The notes below the pieces were generated by a model. That model ran no database searches, was not told the origin of the DNA, and saw only the letters and a list, made by a program, of their open reading frames with translations. Below, one piece after another: positions 1-6,902 of a DNA stretch of 12,259 bases. The position numbers were made by a program, and so were the translations under genes. Source of the stretch: Lachnospiraceae bacterium. Its GTDB lineage: Bacteria > Bacillota_A > Clostridia > Lachnospirales > Lachnospiraceae. Where the stretch lies: positions 1 to 12,259 of the forward strand of contig JAFWYN010000031.1 in the NCBI GenBank assembly GCA_017522685.1, given 5' to 3'. Every line of letters starts with the position of its first letter. Position 1 is the stretch's first letter.

Positions 1-1
1 G

Positions 2-955
2 GATGAAGCGATCCTTACAGACACAATATTAAATACCGGTCTGTTAATCCGCCTAAAAGACAAATGTTACCCGGTAAGAGCATGTGCGATTAAAAGCATA
101 CTGGACCGTGCAGGAATTTCCGGAAGTGGGTTACGAAGGGTAGAGAAAAGTGTATATGCACGTATCCTGAATGACTGTTTAAAAGTAACCAATGGGGAAG
201 CTCTTGTAAGAGTATCAGAGGGTAAGGTATCCGCTGTTCTTGGTGGAGATTGCCATGATTATGCCGTGTTAGACACAGAACAGATTTTTCAGCATTCTGT
301 GGATTTTCTGAACACGCATTTTAAAGGGTGTCAGTATCTTGGAGGTTTTTATGAACATGATATGGTTTCAGCGTTATGGGAGTTATCCGGCAATAAGGAA
401 CTCCTGGATGCATATCGTGATGAGCTGAGAATGCATGGAAAGCATCCGGAGGAAATGAAACCAATGGTAAGGATTACTACTTCCGATACCGGTATGGGTG
501 GTGCTAATATTTATCCTATGTTAGTATCAGACAACAGTAGATGTACTATTAACCTGGGCAGTCCATTACGTTTGGGACACAGAAATGGTACCAAAATCAG
601 TGACTTTGATGAGCAACTGAGGATGCTGTATGGAAAGTACCAGGCAGCAACAGGTAATCTGATTAGGTTACTAAATATCGACATAAGATATCCGGTTAAT
701 TGCATGAAGGGCGTTATGGACAAGCTTGGGATTGCAAAGAAGTATAAAGCAGAGGCCGTGGATTTGTTTATTGCCCAATATGGAGAAGACCCCTGTACCG
801 CACATGATATTTATTTTGGTATTTCCGAGATACTTTACATGCTTACCTGTGAAGGTGAGGAAGGCAGTAAGATTGCAAGGATGGAAGAAATCATAGCAAG
901 AGCCTTGGGTATAAACTGGTCTGAGTATGATGTTCCGGGAACATATGCATGGTAG
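2..955 (+). CDS. Conserved mobile-element protein, 5' end outside window (possibly DUF932-like)
   Basis: The reading frame is open from the first bases of the window, so the gene starts upstream and only its last 317 codons are present. A GTG at 266 could be mistaken for a start, but the 88 codons before it read as protein continuous with the rest (for example LLIRLKDKCYPVRACAIKS), so 266 is rejected. The product looks soluble, with no membrane segment or signal peptide. The stretch reading VRVSEGKVSAVLGG followed by YAVLD resembles the 'G-K-V-x-A-V-L-S ... Y-x-x-L-D' pattern of DUF932-type plasmid and phage proteins, which have no established function. I recognise the overall type as common in Lachnospiraceae mobile elements, but this is from memory and not a database match. 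It ends with TAG at 953-955, and a hairpin with a T-run follows. Confidence 0.6.
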   Translation, partial: DEAILTDTILNTGLLIRLKDKCYPVRACAIKSILDRAGISGSGLRRVEKSVYARILNDCLKVTNGEALVRVSEGKVSAVLGGDCHDYAVLDTEQIFQHSVDFLNTHFKGCQYLGGFYEHDMVSALWELSGNKELLDAYRDELRMHGKHPEEMKPMVRITTSDTGMGGANIYPMLVSDNSRCTINLGSPLRLGHRNGTKISDFDEQLRMLYGKYQAATGNLIRLLNIDIRYPVNCMKGVMDKLGIAKKYKAEAVDLFIAQYGEDPCTAHDIYFGISEILYMLTCEGEEGSKIARMEEIIARALGINWSEYDVPGTYAW

Positions 956-987
956 TAAGTTAGAAAGAAATGAATAGGATGGTGTAG

Positions 988-1016
988 GAAGAGAGGGGAC
1001 AGCCTTCTCTTTTTTT
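988..1016 (+). terminator. Intercistronic hairpin with T-run upstream of the YqaJ gene
   Basis: AAGAGAGG (989-996) pairs with CCTTCTCTT (1003-1011) with a single bulged T. The loop is about six bases and a run of seven T's (1010-1016) overlaps the 3' arm. This has the shape of a rho-independent terminator for the upstream gene. It ends only 18 nt before the ATG at 1035, leaving no room for a promoter in between. The downstream operon must therefore be transcribed by readthrough or from a promoter upstream of the hairpin, which would make this an attenuator. Confidence 0.6.
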
Positions 1017-1034
1017 CATCCGGAAAGGAATGTT

Positions 1035-2075
1035 ATGAGTTTGAATTTAAATTATCAGCCGGATGTAGTGGTTGTGACAGAGAGTCTGAGCCGGGAGGAA
1101 TGGCTGAGTTACCGCAGGCTGGGTATTGGGGGAAGCGATTGTGCAGCCATTATGGGTGTATCCCCGTTTTGTACCAAACGAGATTTGTACTATGACAAGC
1201 TTGGTATAAAGCCAGCTATGGATGAAGAAGAATCCAATTGGGTTGCAAAAGAAGTGGGACACAGGTTGGAGAATCTGGTTGCAGAGATTTTCTCTAAGAA
1301 AACCGGCTTAACCGTATTTCCTGTGAGGAAGATGTTCCGTCATCCTTTGTATCCGTTTATGTTGGCAGACGTGGACTTTTTTATTCAGTTCCTGGATGGT
1401 ACTTTGGGGATTCTGGAATGCAAAACTACGAATTATAACTGTCAGGATAAGTGGGCAGATAATTCCGTTCCGGTCAATTATGAGTATCAGGGCAGGCATT
1501 ATATGGCGACCATGAATATCAACAAGGTCTATTTTGCCTGTTTGTATGGAAATAACGAGGATGAATTTATTATCCGCTATATGGAACGAGATTTAGAAGT
1601 AGAAGAGGATATGATTGCAGAGGAAGAGCATTTCTGGCTGGAAAACGTACAGAAAAAGGTGGAACCGGAATATACGGAGAAACCTTCCCTTGTTCTGGAA
1701 AGTATCCGGAAGCATTTTGGACCTGCAGATAAGGATGCAGGCAAAGTGATCTTAAGTCGCAGTCATCTGATTAATCTGCAGAAATATTTGGAGCTGAAAG
1801 CGGAACGAGCAAGACTTGAGAGCGAATCCAAAAAGCTGGAGGAGAGAATGAAGGCGGCTTATTTGGGAATTGTGGAAGAACTGGGTGTGAGTTGTACTGG
1901 TGTGCTTCGGGATGGAAGTACCGAGTATGTGGTCACGTATAATCCGGCTTATCGGACTGGGATTGATAAAAACAATCTGGAACGTTTAAAGCTTCATCAC
2001 CCGGATGTGTATGATGACTTCGTTACCACCACAGAGAGCAGGCGGTTTGCAGTGAAGAAGAAAGGAGCTGCGTAA
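1035..2075 (+). CDS. YqaJ-family viral/plasmid recombinase exonuclease
   Basis: Predicted lambda-exonuclease-fold nuclease that would resect double-stranded DNA ends to expose single strands for an annealing protein. The N-terminus carries the family signature: W23, R27-R28, then G-I-G-G-S-D (residues 30-35) and A-x-I-x-G. A G75-x-x-L-E79 motif follows, then the acidic pair D112/D114, and the E128-C-K130 (ExK) metal-binding motif typical of PD-(D/E)XK nucleases. Y-E-Y-Q-G-R-H-Y a little further on matches the conserved Gln/Tyr helix. Residues about 240-285 are rich in Leu, Glu and Lys and probably form a coiled coil. At 346 aa it is of usual length, and all catalytic positions look intact. 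The ATG has AAAGGA six bases upstream. Its stop overlaps the next start by one base. A partner annealing protein is encoded at 6001-6843. Confidence 0.9.
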   Translation: MSLNLNYQPDVVVVTESLSREEWLSYRRLGIGGSDCAAIMGVSPFCTKRDLYYDKLGIKPAMDEEESNWVAKEVGHRLENLVAEIFSKKTGLTVFPVRKMFRHPLYPFMLADVDFFIQFLDGTLGILECKTTNYNCQDKWADNSVPVNYEYQGRHYMATMNINKVYFACLYGNNEDEFIIRYMERDLEVEEDMIAEEEHFWLENVQKKVEPEYTEKPSLVLESIRKHFGPADKDAGKVILSRSHLINLQKYLELKAERARLESESKKLEERMKAAYLGIVEELGVSCTGVLRDGSTEYVVTYNPAYRTGIDKNNLERLKLHHPDVYDDFVTTTESRRFAVKKKGAA

Positions 2076-2494
2076 TGGGAAAACTATTTGAGAAAAAAGA
2101 ACTGGTGTATATCTGTTCACCGCTGTCAGCCCCTTCTCAGGAGGAAATCCGAAAGAATATGGTAAATGCTTCTTATTACCGCTGGTTTGTTGCAGTAGAG
2201 TTTGGGGGCAGACCCATAGCTCCCCACAGCTTTTTGCCGGAGTTTCTGGATGACCATATTCCGGAGGAACGACAGATTGCTTTAGAGTTTGGTTTATCGG
2301 TTCTGAAGCTTTGCAAAGCATTGGTAGTATGCGGAGATGTCATTAGCTCCGGAATGGCCGGAGAAATCCGCACAGCGGTCACATTAGGGATTAAGGTATA
2401 CAGATTAAGCTTTGAAGGCGAAAATGCCATATTGACGGAAATGGAGGCGTTAGAGGATGAGATGCAGGTATGTGAAAACCATATTCCAAAATAA
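2075..2494 (+). CDS. Nucleoside 2-deoxyribosyltransferase-fold protein (DUF4406/DUF7768-like)
   Basis: This 139-aa soluble protein has the hallmarks of the small nucleoside-deoxyribosyltransferase-like families found in phages and plasmids. A strand V-Y-I-C-S-P-L (residues 11-17) begins the nucleotide-binding fold. A-P-H at 49-51, then L-P-E-F-L-D-D (54-60) and P-E-E-R, form the middle motif. V-V-C-G-D-V-I-S-S-G-M-A-G-E-I (84-98) ends with E97 at the position of the catalytic Glu in true deoxyribosyltransferases. The substrate is unknown; nucleotide salvage or modification is inference. The ATG overlaps the last base of the YqaJ stop codon, with AAAGGAG seven bases upstream, so translation is probably coupled. 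Its 3' end overlaps the helicase gene by 38 bp in another frame. Confidence 0.75.
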   Translation: MGKLFEKKELVYICSPLSAPSQEEIRKNMVNASYYRWFVAVEFGGRPIAPHSFLPEFLDDHIPEERQIALEFGLSVLKLCKALVVCGDVISSGMAGEIRTAVTLGIKVYRLSFEGENAILTEMEALEDEMQVCENHIPK

Positions 2495-4721
2495 GGAGAA
2501 CGGGTATTGTATTTTCCTTTATGAAACGGAAGATACATCGGTTCCTGAACAGGTAAAAAGTAAGCAAACCGGAAAAGCTATCCGTTTTACGGCAATCGGT
2601 AATAATCTGCCGGATACGGACAGTATAGAGTTAAACATGCTTGGGAATTGGGTAAAGAGTAAATTTGGCTTACAGTTTCAGGTGGAAACCTACGAGGAGA
2701 TCCTGCCCCAGACCATAGAAGGCATTACAGGATATCTCTCAAGCGGACTTATCAAAGGGATTGGACCCAAAACTGCAGAGTTGATTGTGGGCCGGTTTGG
2801 AACGAGAACGTTCGAAATCTTTGACCAGTATCCGGACAATCTCTTACAGATAAAAGGAATCACGGAGAAAAAGCTGAACATTATTATGGATTCCTACCAT
2901 GGAAGCCATGCAGTACGGGATCTGGCAGCTTATCTGACGCCCTTTCATGTCACACCAAATAAAATTCAAAAGATATATGAACAATTTGGCAGCGAATCTT
3001 TGGAAACGGTTAAGAAGCAGCCATTCATGTTATGCCAGATCAGTGGGTTCGGCTTTCTGACGGTAGATGAGATTGCAAAATCAAGTCATTGCAGATTAAA
3101 TGACCCCATGCGTATTGAAGGATGTATTCATTACTGTATGGAACTGATTACACAGGAAGGTCATCTCTATCAGGAAAAAGAAATTATCCAGAAAAAGGTC
3201 TGGGAACAGCTGAATCATGGATATAGCAAGGAGGTTGTCAGTGAAGCTGAGATTTCCAGGGAATTGTACCGGCTGGTGCAAGAAGGGGTATTGTATTTTG
3301 AAGATGGTGCCTTGTATCCGGAAAAGCTGTACTACTATGAATGTGATGCGGCAAAAGACCTTGCAGAGCTATTAGTTCAAGATACAGAGGACATGTCGCA
3401 GATTGATAATCTGATAGCCGAGGCACAGAAGGACCTGGGAATTTTACTGGCTGCAAAGCAGGCAGAGGCTGTAAAAAAAGCATTCTGTCATTTGGTCAGC
3501 ATTATCACAGGAGGACCCGGTACCGGGAAAACTACTGTCCAGAAAGTCATTTTGTATGTAAATGAGAAACTGGGTGGCAAGCGTGTACTGTTAACGGCTC
3601 CTACCGGAAGAGCAAGCAGAAGAATGTCGGAGAGCACCGGTTATCCGGATGCAATGACCATGCACAGTGCCATGGGGTTAAACAGCGAGGAAGACTGCGA
3701 AGCCATGATTGACCAGTTTGAAGAAGAACTGGTGCTTGCGGATGAGTTTACCATGTCCGATATGCGGCTTTCCTGGGAATTCTTCCGGCATATTAAGAAA
3801 GGTGCCCGTCTGGTTCTTATCGGAGATGTAAATCAGCTTCCCAGTGTAGGGCCGGGCAATGTATTTCGGGAACTTGTAACATGTGGTGTGATTCCGGTAA
3901 CGGTTTTGGACATGGTGTTTCGACAAGCAGGAAACAGCAGAATTGCAATGAATGCACACAAAATGCTGGAAAATAGTGCGCAGCTTGACTATGGAGAAGA
4001 GTTCGAATTTATCCAGGCAGACAGTACAGCAGAAGCCGCAGAAAAAATTGAGGAGATTTACTGCAGGGAAGTGAATAAATATGGGTTAGACCATGTGCAG
4101 GTACTGTCGCCCTTCCGAAAAAGAGGAGAAGCCAGTGTAGATGCTTTGAATGCAGTATTATGGGAACTTATGAATCCAAAAGCAGTAGGGAAGGCTGAGA
4201 TAAAATCCGGAAAGCGCACGTTTCGTGTGGGTGACCGTATCATCCAAAACAAAAATCAGAATCAGATCAGCAATGGTGATATTGGCTATGTGGAGGATAT
4301 TTATCTGGATGAGGATGGAGTGCCTTTGGCAAAGCTCATATTTTCTGAAGGACGAACGGTAGAATATGGCAGTGATGAGCTGGAATTGATTGAGCATGCA
4401 TACGTTACAACCGTGCATAAGAGCCAAGGGTCTGAGTACAAGGTTGTGATACTGCCGTGGCTTCCTATGTTTTATATGATGCTTCGGCGTAATATTCTTT
4501 ATACGGCCATTACCAGAGCAAAAGTTGCGGTAAAGATTGTAGGCAGTAAGCAGGCAATTTATAAAGCGGTACATAACACTGAGTGTGATAAACGAAATAC
4601 CAGACTGGGTGAACGGGTTGTCCGGGAGTATAACAGGTTGGTAGCGAAAAAACAATTACGCATGGTACAGAGTCCATGTCAAACACATGAAAAATATGAG
4701 CAGATGGCAGTAAATCTGTAG
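2457..4721 (+). CDS. RecD2-like SF1B DNA helicase
   Basis: Predicted ATP-dependent 5'-3' DNA helicase of the RecD2/TraA-like type, 754 aa. The N-terminal OB-like part begins with N-K-E-N-G-Y-C-I. Helix-hairpin-helix repeats follow: L-I-K-G-I-G-P-K-T-A near residue 95, I-K-G-I-T-E-K-K near 130 and I-S-G-F-G-F near 194. Helicase motifs are all visible: Walker A GGPGTGKT (352-359), Walker B D429-E430, motif III G-D-V-N-Q-L-P (456-462), F-R-Q (488-490), H-K-S-Q-G (654-658), and Y-T-A-I-T-R-A-K (682-689) with the arginine finger region. Walker B continues DEFTM where chromosomal RecD2 proteins usually have DE(A/S)SM. The ATG at 2457 lies inside the previous gene but has GGAGG nine bases upstream and restores the expected N-terminus. 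It probably serves element replication or recombination and is not the chromosomal RecD. Confidence 0.92.
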   Translation: MRCRYVKTIFQNKENGYCIFLYETEDTSVPEQVKSKQTGKAIRFTAIGNNLPDTDSIELNMLGNWVKSKFGLQFQVETYEEILPQTIEGITGYLSSGLIKGIGPKTAELIVGRFGTRTFEIFDQYPDNLLQIKGITEKKLNIIMDSYHGSHAVRDLAAYLTPFHVTPNKIQKIYEQFGSESLETVKKQPFMLCQISGFGFLTVDEIAKSSHCRLNDPMRIEGCIHYCMELITQEGHLYQEKEIIQKKVWEQLNHGYSKEVVSEAEISRELYRLVQEGVLYFEDGALYPEKLYYYECDAAKDLAELLVQDTEDMSQIDNLIAEAQKDLGILLAAKQAEAVKKAFCHLVSIITGGPGTGKTTVQKVILYVNEKLGGKRVLLTAPTGRASRRMSESTGYPDAMTMHSAMGLNSEEDCEAMIDQFEEELVLADEFTMSDMRLSWEFFRHIKKGARLVLIGDVNQLPSVGPGNVFRELVTCGVIPVTVLDMVFRQAGNSRIAMNAHKMLENSAQLDYGEEFEFIQADSTAEAAEKIEEIYCREVNKYGLDHVQVLSPFRKRGEASVDALNAVLWELMNPKAVGKAEIKSGKRTFRVGDRIIQNKNQNQISNGDIGYVEDIYLDEDGVPLAKLIFSEGRTVEYGSDELELIEHAYVTTVHKSQGSEYKVVILPWLPMFYMMLRRNILYTAITRAKVAVKIVGSKQAIYKAVHNTECDKRNTRLGERVVREYNRLVAKKQLRMVQSPCQTHEKYEQMAVNL

Positions 4722-4735
4722 AGGAGGATGAGAAC

Positions 4736-5191
4736 ATGCAAAAAGTAGAATTAACGGAGAAAATGTTAGAAAGAATTGAGGAAATCCAACAGGCAGGTTA
4801 TAAATACCTGAAAGCCCTGTTAGAGGTGGATGATGAAAAGATGAAGGAACTAGGTCCATGGACAGAAGACGATTTTCGTAGTCTCTTGGCAGATGGCATG
4901 AGTATTTTAAGCAAAAAAGGGCTTTTTATCTGTAATCCATATATTTTTGAGGAGTTTACACCGCCATTCCGTTGTACTTTGGCAGAATGCAAATGTGAGG
5001 AGTGCACACGACAGGATGAATTCATGTATAAGGAAAGGATAGCCGGTTATATGCGCGAATTGCTGGAGGACGCAGAATACGAGGTTGTGGTTACCGAAGA
5101 AGGTGCTATTGCATTTAAGGAAAAAGGCTTAGGTAATCGTTATCAGTTACAGGTGACTGTACAAGAGGAGACTGTTGATGAAAAAAACTGA
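4736..5191 (+). CDS. Hypothetical protein with a four-cysteine cluster
   Basis: I do not recognise this 151-aa protein. The first 60 residues are strongly charged and probably helical. The middle holds C80, C85, C87 and C90 (pattern C-x4-C-x-C-x2-C), which could bind a metal such as zinc, with a further C66 upstream. The last 60 residues look like a mixed alpha/beta domain with an acidic tail. There is no signal peptide or membrane segment. The ATG has AGAGGAGG a few bases upstream, in the 14-bp gap after the helicase stop. The 3' end overlaps the start of the methylase-like gene by 14 bp in another frame, so it belongs to the same operon. A DNA-metabolism accessory role is inferred only from position. 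Confidence 0.75.
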   Translation: MQKVELTEKMLERIEEIQQAGYKYLKALLEVDDEKMKELGPWTEDDFRSLLADGMSILSKKGLFICNPYIFEEFTPPFRCTLAECKCEECTRQDEFMYKERIAGYMRELLEDAEYEVVVTEEGAIAFKEKGLGNRYQLQVTVQEETVDEKN

Positions 5192-5927
5192 TTACGAAAA
5201 AGAATTCTTAAATATCTTTGAAATTTTCCATAATAAGTATCCAAATTGGAAGGTGTGGAATGACTTTTTATATTTGTCAGCGGTATCTATAGCAAATCTT
5301 TTCCCATCAAAGGAAAAGAAAGAACGAGAAGAACGATATCAAGCTATATGGAATCAGTATTCCGGTAAAGAGCAGGAATTGTTTGCGAATCTTTTAGCAA
5401 CTGTAACGGTTGCGCTGGATGACAATCCGGAACAGGACTTTTTGGGGAAGTTATTTCACCGACTTGAACTGCATCAGCAACAGAAAGGACAGTTTTTTAC
5501 ACCATATAATATCAGTCATATGATGGCAGAACTACAATTTACAGGTGCAAGTAATTGTGAATTGGAGGACAAAGGATATATTGCAGTTATGGATTCGGCA
5601 TGTGGGGCAGGAGCGATGTTGATTGCTTTTGCAAATGTTGCAAAAAATCATGGTATCAATTATCAGCGAGAAGTCTTGTTTATGGCACAAGATATTGACC
5701 AGACTGCAGCATTGATGTGTTATGTGCAGTTATCAATATTGGGGTGTCCCGCAATTATCATTGTAGGTGACAGCCTTGCCAAGCCTGGTTTTCATCCTGA
5801 TAATTCAGTATGGTATACACCGTTTTACTATTGTAATCAGAGGAAATTTCAGGAGTTTTTTGCAGATGCTGGTAGTAAAACTGAGGAAAAGAAGGATAAT
5901 CAATCAAAAAAACAAAAAGTGGCATAA
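5178..5927 (+). CDS. N6-adenine-methylase-like protein lacking a recognisable NPPY motif
   Basis: This 249-aa protein resembles the catalytic part of HsdM-type N6-adenine methyltransferases. G104-Q-F-F-T-P109 is the motif X region. D139-S-A-C-G-A-G matches the SAM-binding motif I (usually DPxCGSG). A-Q-D172-I-D174 fits the acidic motif II/III that contacts the SAM ribose. After G197-D-S-L, where the catalytic (N/D)PP(Y/F) should appear, the sequence instead runs D-N-S-V-W-Y-T-P (208-215). It is also much shorter than HsdM and has no restriction or specificity subunit nearby. I start it at ATG 5178, which has AGAGGAG eight bases upstream; the TTG three bases earlier is less likely. It could be a SAM-binding protein without methylase activity, or a divergent orphan methylase. 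The family type is confident, activity is not. Confidence 0.8.
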   Translation: MKKTDYEKEFLNIFEIFHNKYPNWKVWNDFLYLSAVSIANLFPSKEKKEREERYQAIWNQYSGKEQELFANLLATVTVALDDNPEQDFLGKLFHRLELHQQQKGQFFTPYNISHMMAELQFTGASNCELEDKGYIAVMDSACGAGAMLIAFANVAKNHGINYQREVLFMAQDIDQTAALMCYVQLSILGCPAIIIVGDSLAKPGFHPDNSVWYTPFYYCNQRKFQEFFADAGSKTEEKKDNQSKKQKVA

Positions 5928-5940
5928 TTTTCAAGTAAAT

Positions 5941-5981
5941 GGCAGGGTGGTGTATCTCTATTATATATAGAGCCTCCTGCC
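5941..5981 (+). promoter_or_regulatory. Intercistronic stem-loop before the annealing-protein gene
   Basis: GGCAGG (5941-5946) pairs with CCTGCC (5976-5981). An inner helix pairs CTCTA (5956-5960) with TAGAG (5968-5972), separated by an internal loop that can add two G-C pairs. No T-run follows; TATGGAAGGAG, containing the ribosome site, comes next. The hairpin ends 19 nt before the ATG at 6001. It could be an RNA-processing or stability element, a translation-control element or a weak terminator. Confidence 0.5.
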
Positions 5982-6000
5982 TATGGAAGGAGCGATATAA

Positions 6001-6843
6001 ATGAGTGAAGTATTAACAACGGGAGCCGGTAGCATGTATGATGAAGTGCCTGCAATCCGGGATTTAAACAAGGTAGAAGGATTTGATCCCAGAAAATATA
6101 TGCGTGTGATCAGCGAAGAAGGAAAAACCGGTAAATATTATCTGGATGTGGCATTCCGAAAGCTGTGGTTTCGCCTGAAACATCCGGAAGGAAAAATAGT
6201 AAAGCAGTTGGTGTACCGGACAGACCAAATGGCAATCGTAGAAGCTAGAGTGTATTTGAATCGTAATGATGCAGAGGATAACTTTATTGCTAATGCCTTT
6301 GCACATAAGTATCTGACCGAGGATACACAGTTTGGTGATAAATTTGTGGAACTTGCGGAAACAGCAGCGGTAGGACGGGCACTGGCAGATGCGGGATTCG
6401 GCCTGCAGTTTGCGGATAGAGAGGGAGATATGGATCCGGAGGTAACGGATGCACCTTTTGACGCCGGTATGGTTCTAGGAAATCAGAATATGGGGTCTCT
6501 GGGAGCTGGAGAAGCTACAGAGGAAAGCAGTAACACACCAATACCAGAAGCTGCAAGGCCATCTGTACAGAAACCGTCACCGCAACCTATGAAGCCTGCA
6601 CCGTCACCGCAGACAATCCAAAAGGATATGCCTGTGGAGCAGATATATTCCATGTTAACTCCGGAAACGGCGGCTGCAGTGGTAATAGGTATTGGTTTCC
6701 ATAAGGGAAAAACCCTGGGACAGGTAGCGGTTGAAAAGCCGTCTTCCTTGGAATGGTATGTAAGTTCCTACGGGGGTCCGGATAACCTGTTAAGAGCCGC
6801 AGCAAAATATCTGATGGATACCGCTTTGCAGAAAGCAAGCTAA
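6001..6843 (+). CDS. Probable single-strand-annealing recombination protein (ERF/Rad52-like) with ExoX-C-like tail
   Basis: Predicted DNA-annealing protein that would pair single strands produced by the YqaJ exonuclease. The core, about residues 27-140, has Y-Y-L-D-V-A-F-R-K-L-W-F-R (46-58) followed by H-P-E-G-K-I, an A-I-V-E-A-R-V strand, and A-E-T-A-A-V-G-R-A-L-A-D-A-G-F-G (119-134). The last is the 'E-T-x-x-x-G-R-A-L-x-x-x-G-(F/Y)-G' signature shared by ERF and related phage annealing proteins. A Pro/Ser-rich linker occupies about 165-208. The C-terminal 60 residues contain F-H-K-G-K-T-L-G-Q-V-A and L-E-W-Y, resembling the small ExoX C-terminal-like domain that occurs as an add-on in nucleases and mobile-element proteins. 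The ATG has AAGGAG ten bases upstream. Assignment rests on motif pattern and on the exonuclease in the same operon; the exact family is uncertain. Confidence 0.7.
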   Translation: MSEVLTTGAGSMYDEVPAIRDLNKVEGFDPRKYMRVISEEGKTGKYYLDVAFRKLWFRLKHPEGKIVKQLVYRTDQMAIVEARVYLNRNDAEDNFIANAFAHKYLTEDTQFGDKFVELAETAAVGRALADAGFGLQFADREGDMDPEVTDAPFDAGMVLGNQNMGSLGAGEATEESSNTPIPEAARPSVQKPSPQPMKPAPSPQTIQKDMPVEQIYSMLTPETAAAVVIGIGFHKGKTLGQVAVEKPSSLEWYVSSYGGPDNLLRAAAKYLMDTALQKAS

Positions 6844-6855
6844 ATGCAATTATAT

Positions 6856-6883
6856 GGGCAGCCTTGTAAATAAAAGGCTGCCT
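6856..6883 (+). promoter_or_regulatory. Intercistronic stem-loop before the primase-like gene
   Basis: GGCAGCCTT (6857-6865) and AAGGCTGCC (6874-6882) form a perfect 9-bp stem with an 8-base loop. No T-run follows. The hairpin ends 20 nt before the TTG at 6903, and TGTATGGAAGGGAGG follows, very like the TATGGAAGGAG after the hairpin at 5941-5981. The repeated design suggests a processing, stability or translation element. Confidence 0.6.
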
Positions 6884-6902
6884 GTATGGAAGGGAGGAAG
6901 TC

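Noticed and set aside
266..955. GTG at 266 as the start of the first gene
   Set aside because: The frame is open to the beginning of the window and the upstream codons read as continuous protein, so the gene is 5'-partial.
4158..4655. 165-aa ORF on the minus strand opposite the helicase
   Set aside because: It lies wholly antisense to conserved helicase motifs and has no plausible start region or family pattern; it is a frame shadow.
5767..5970. 67-aa + strand ORF overlapping the end of the methylase-like gene
   Set aside because: It is out of frame inside a well-supported gene, has no good ribosome site and shows no recognisable motif.
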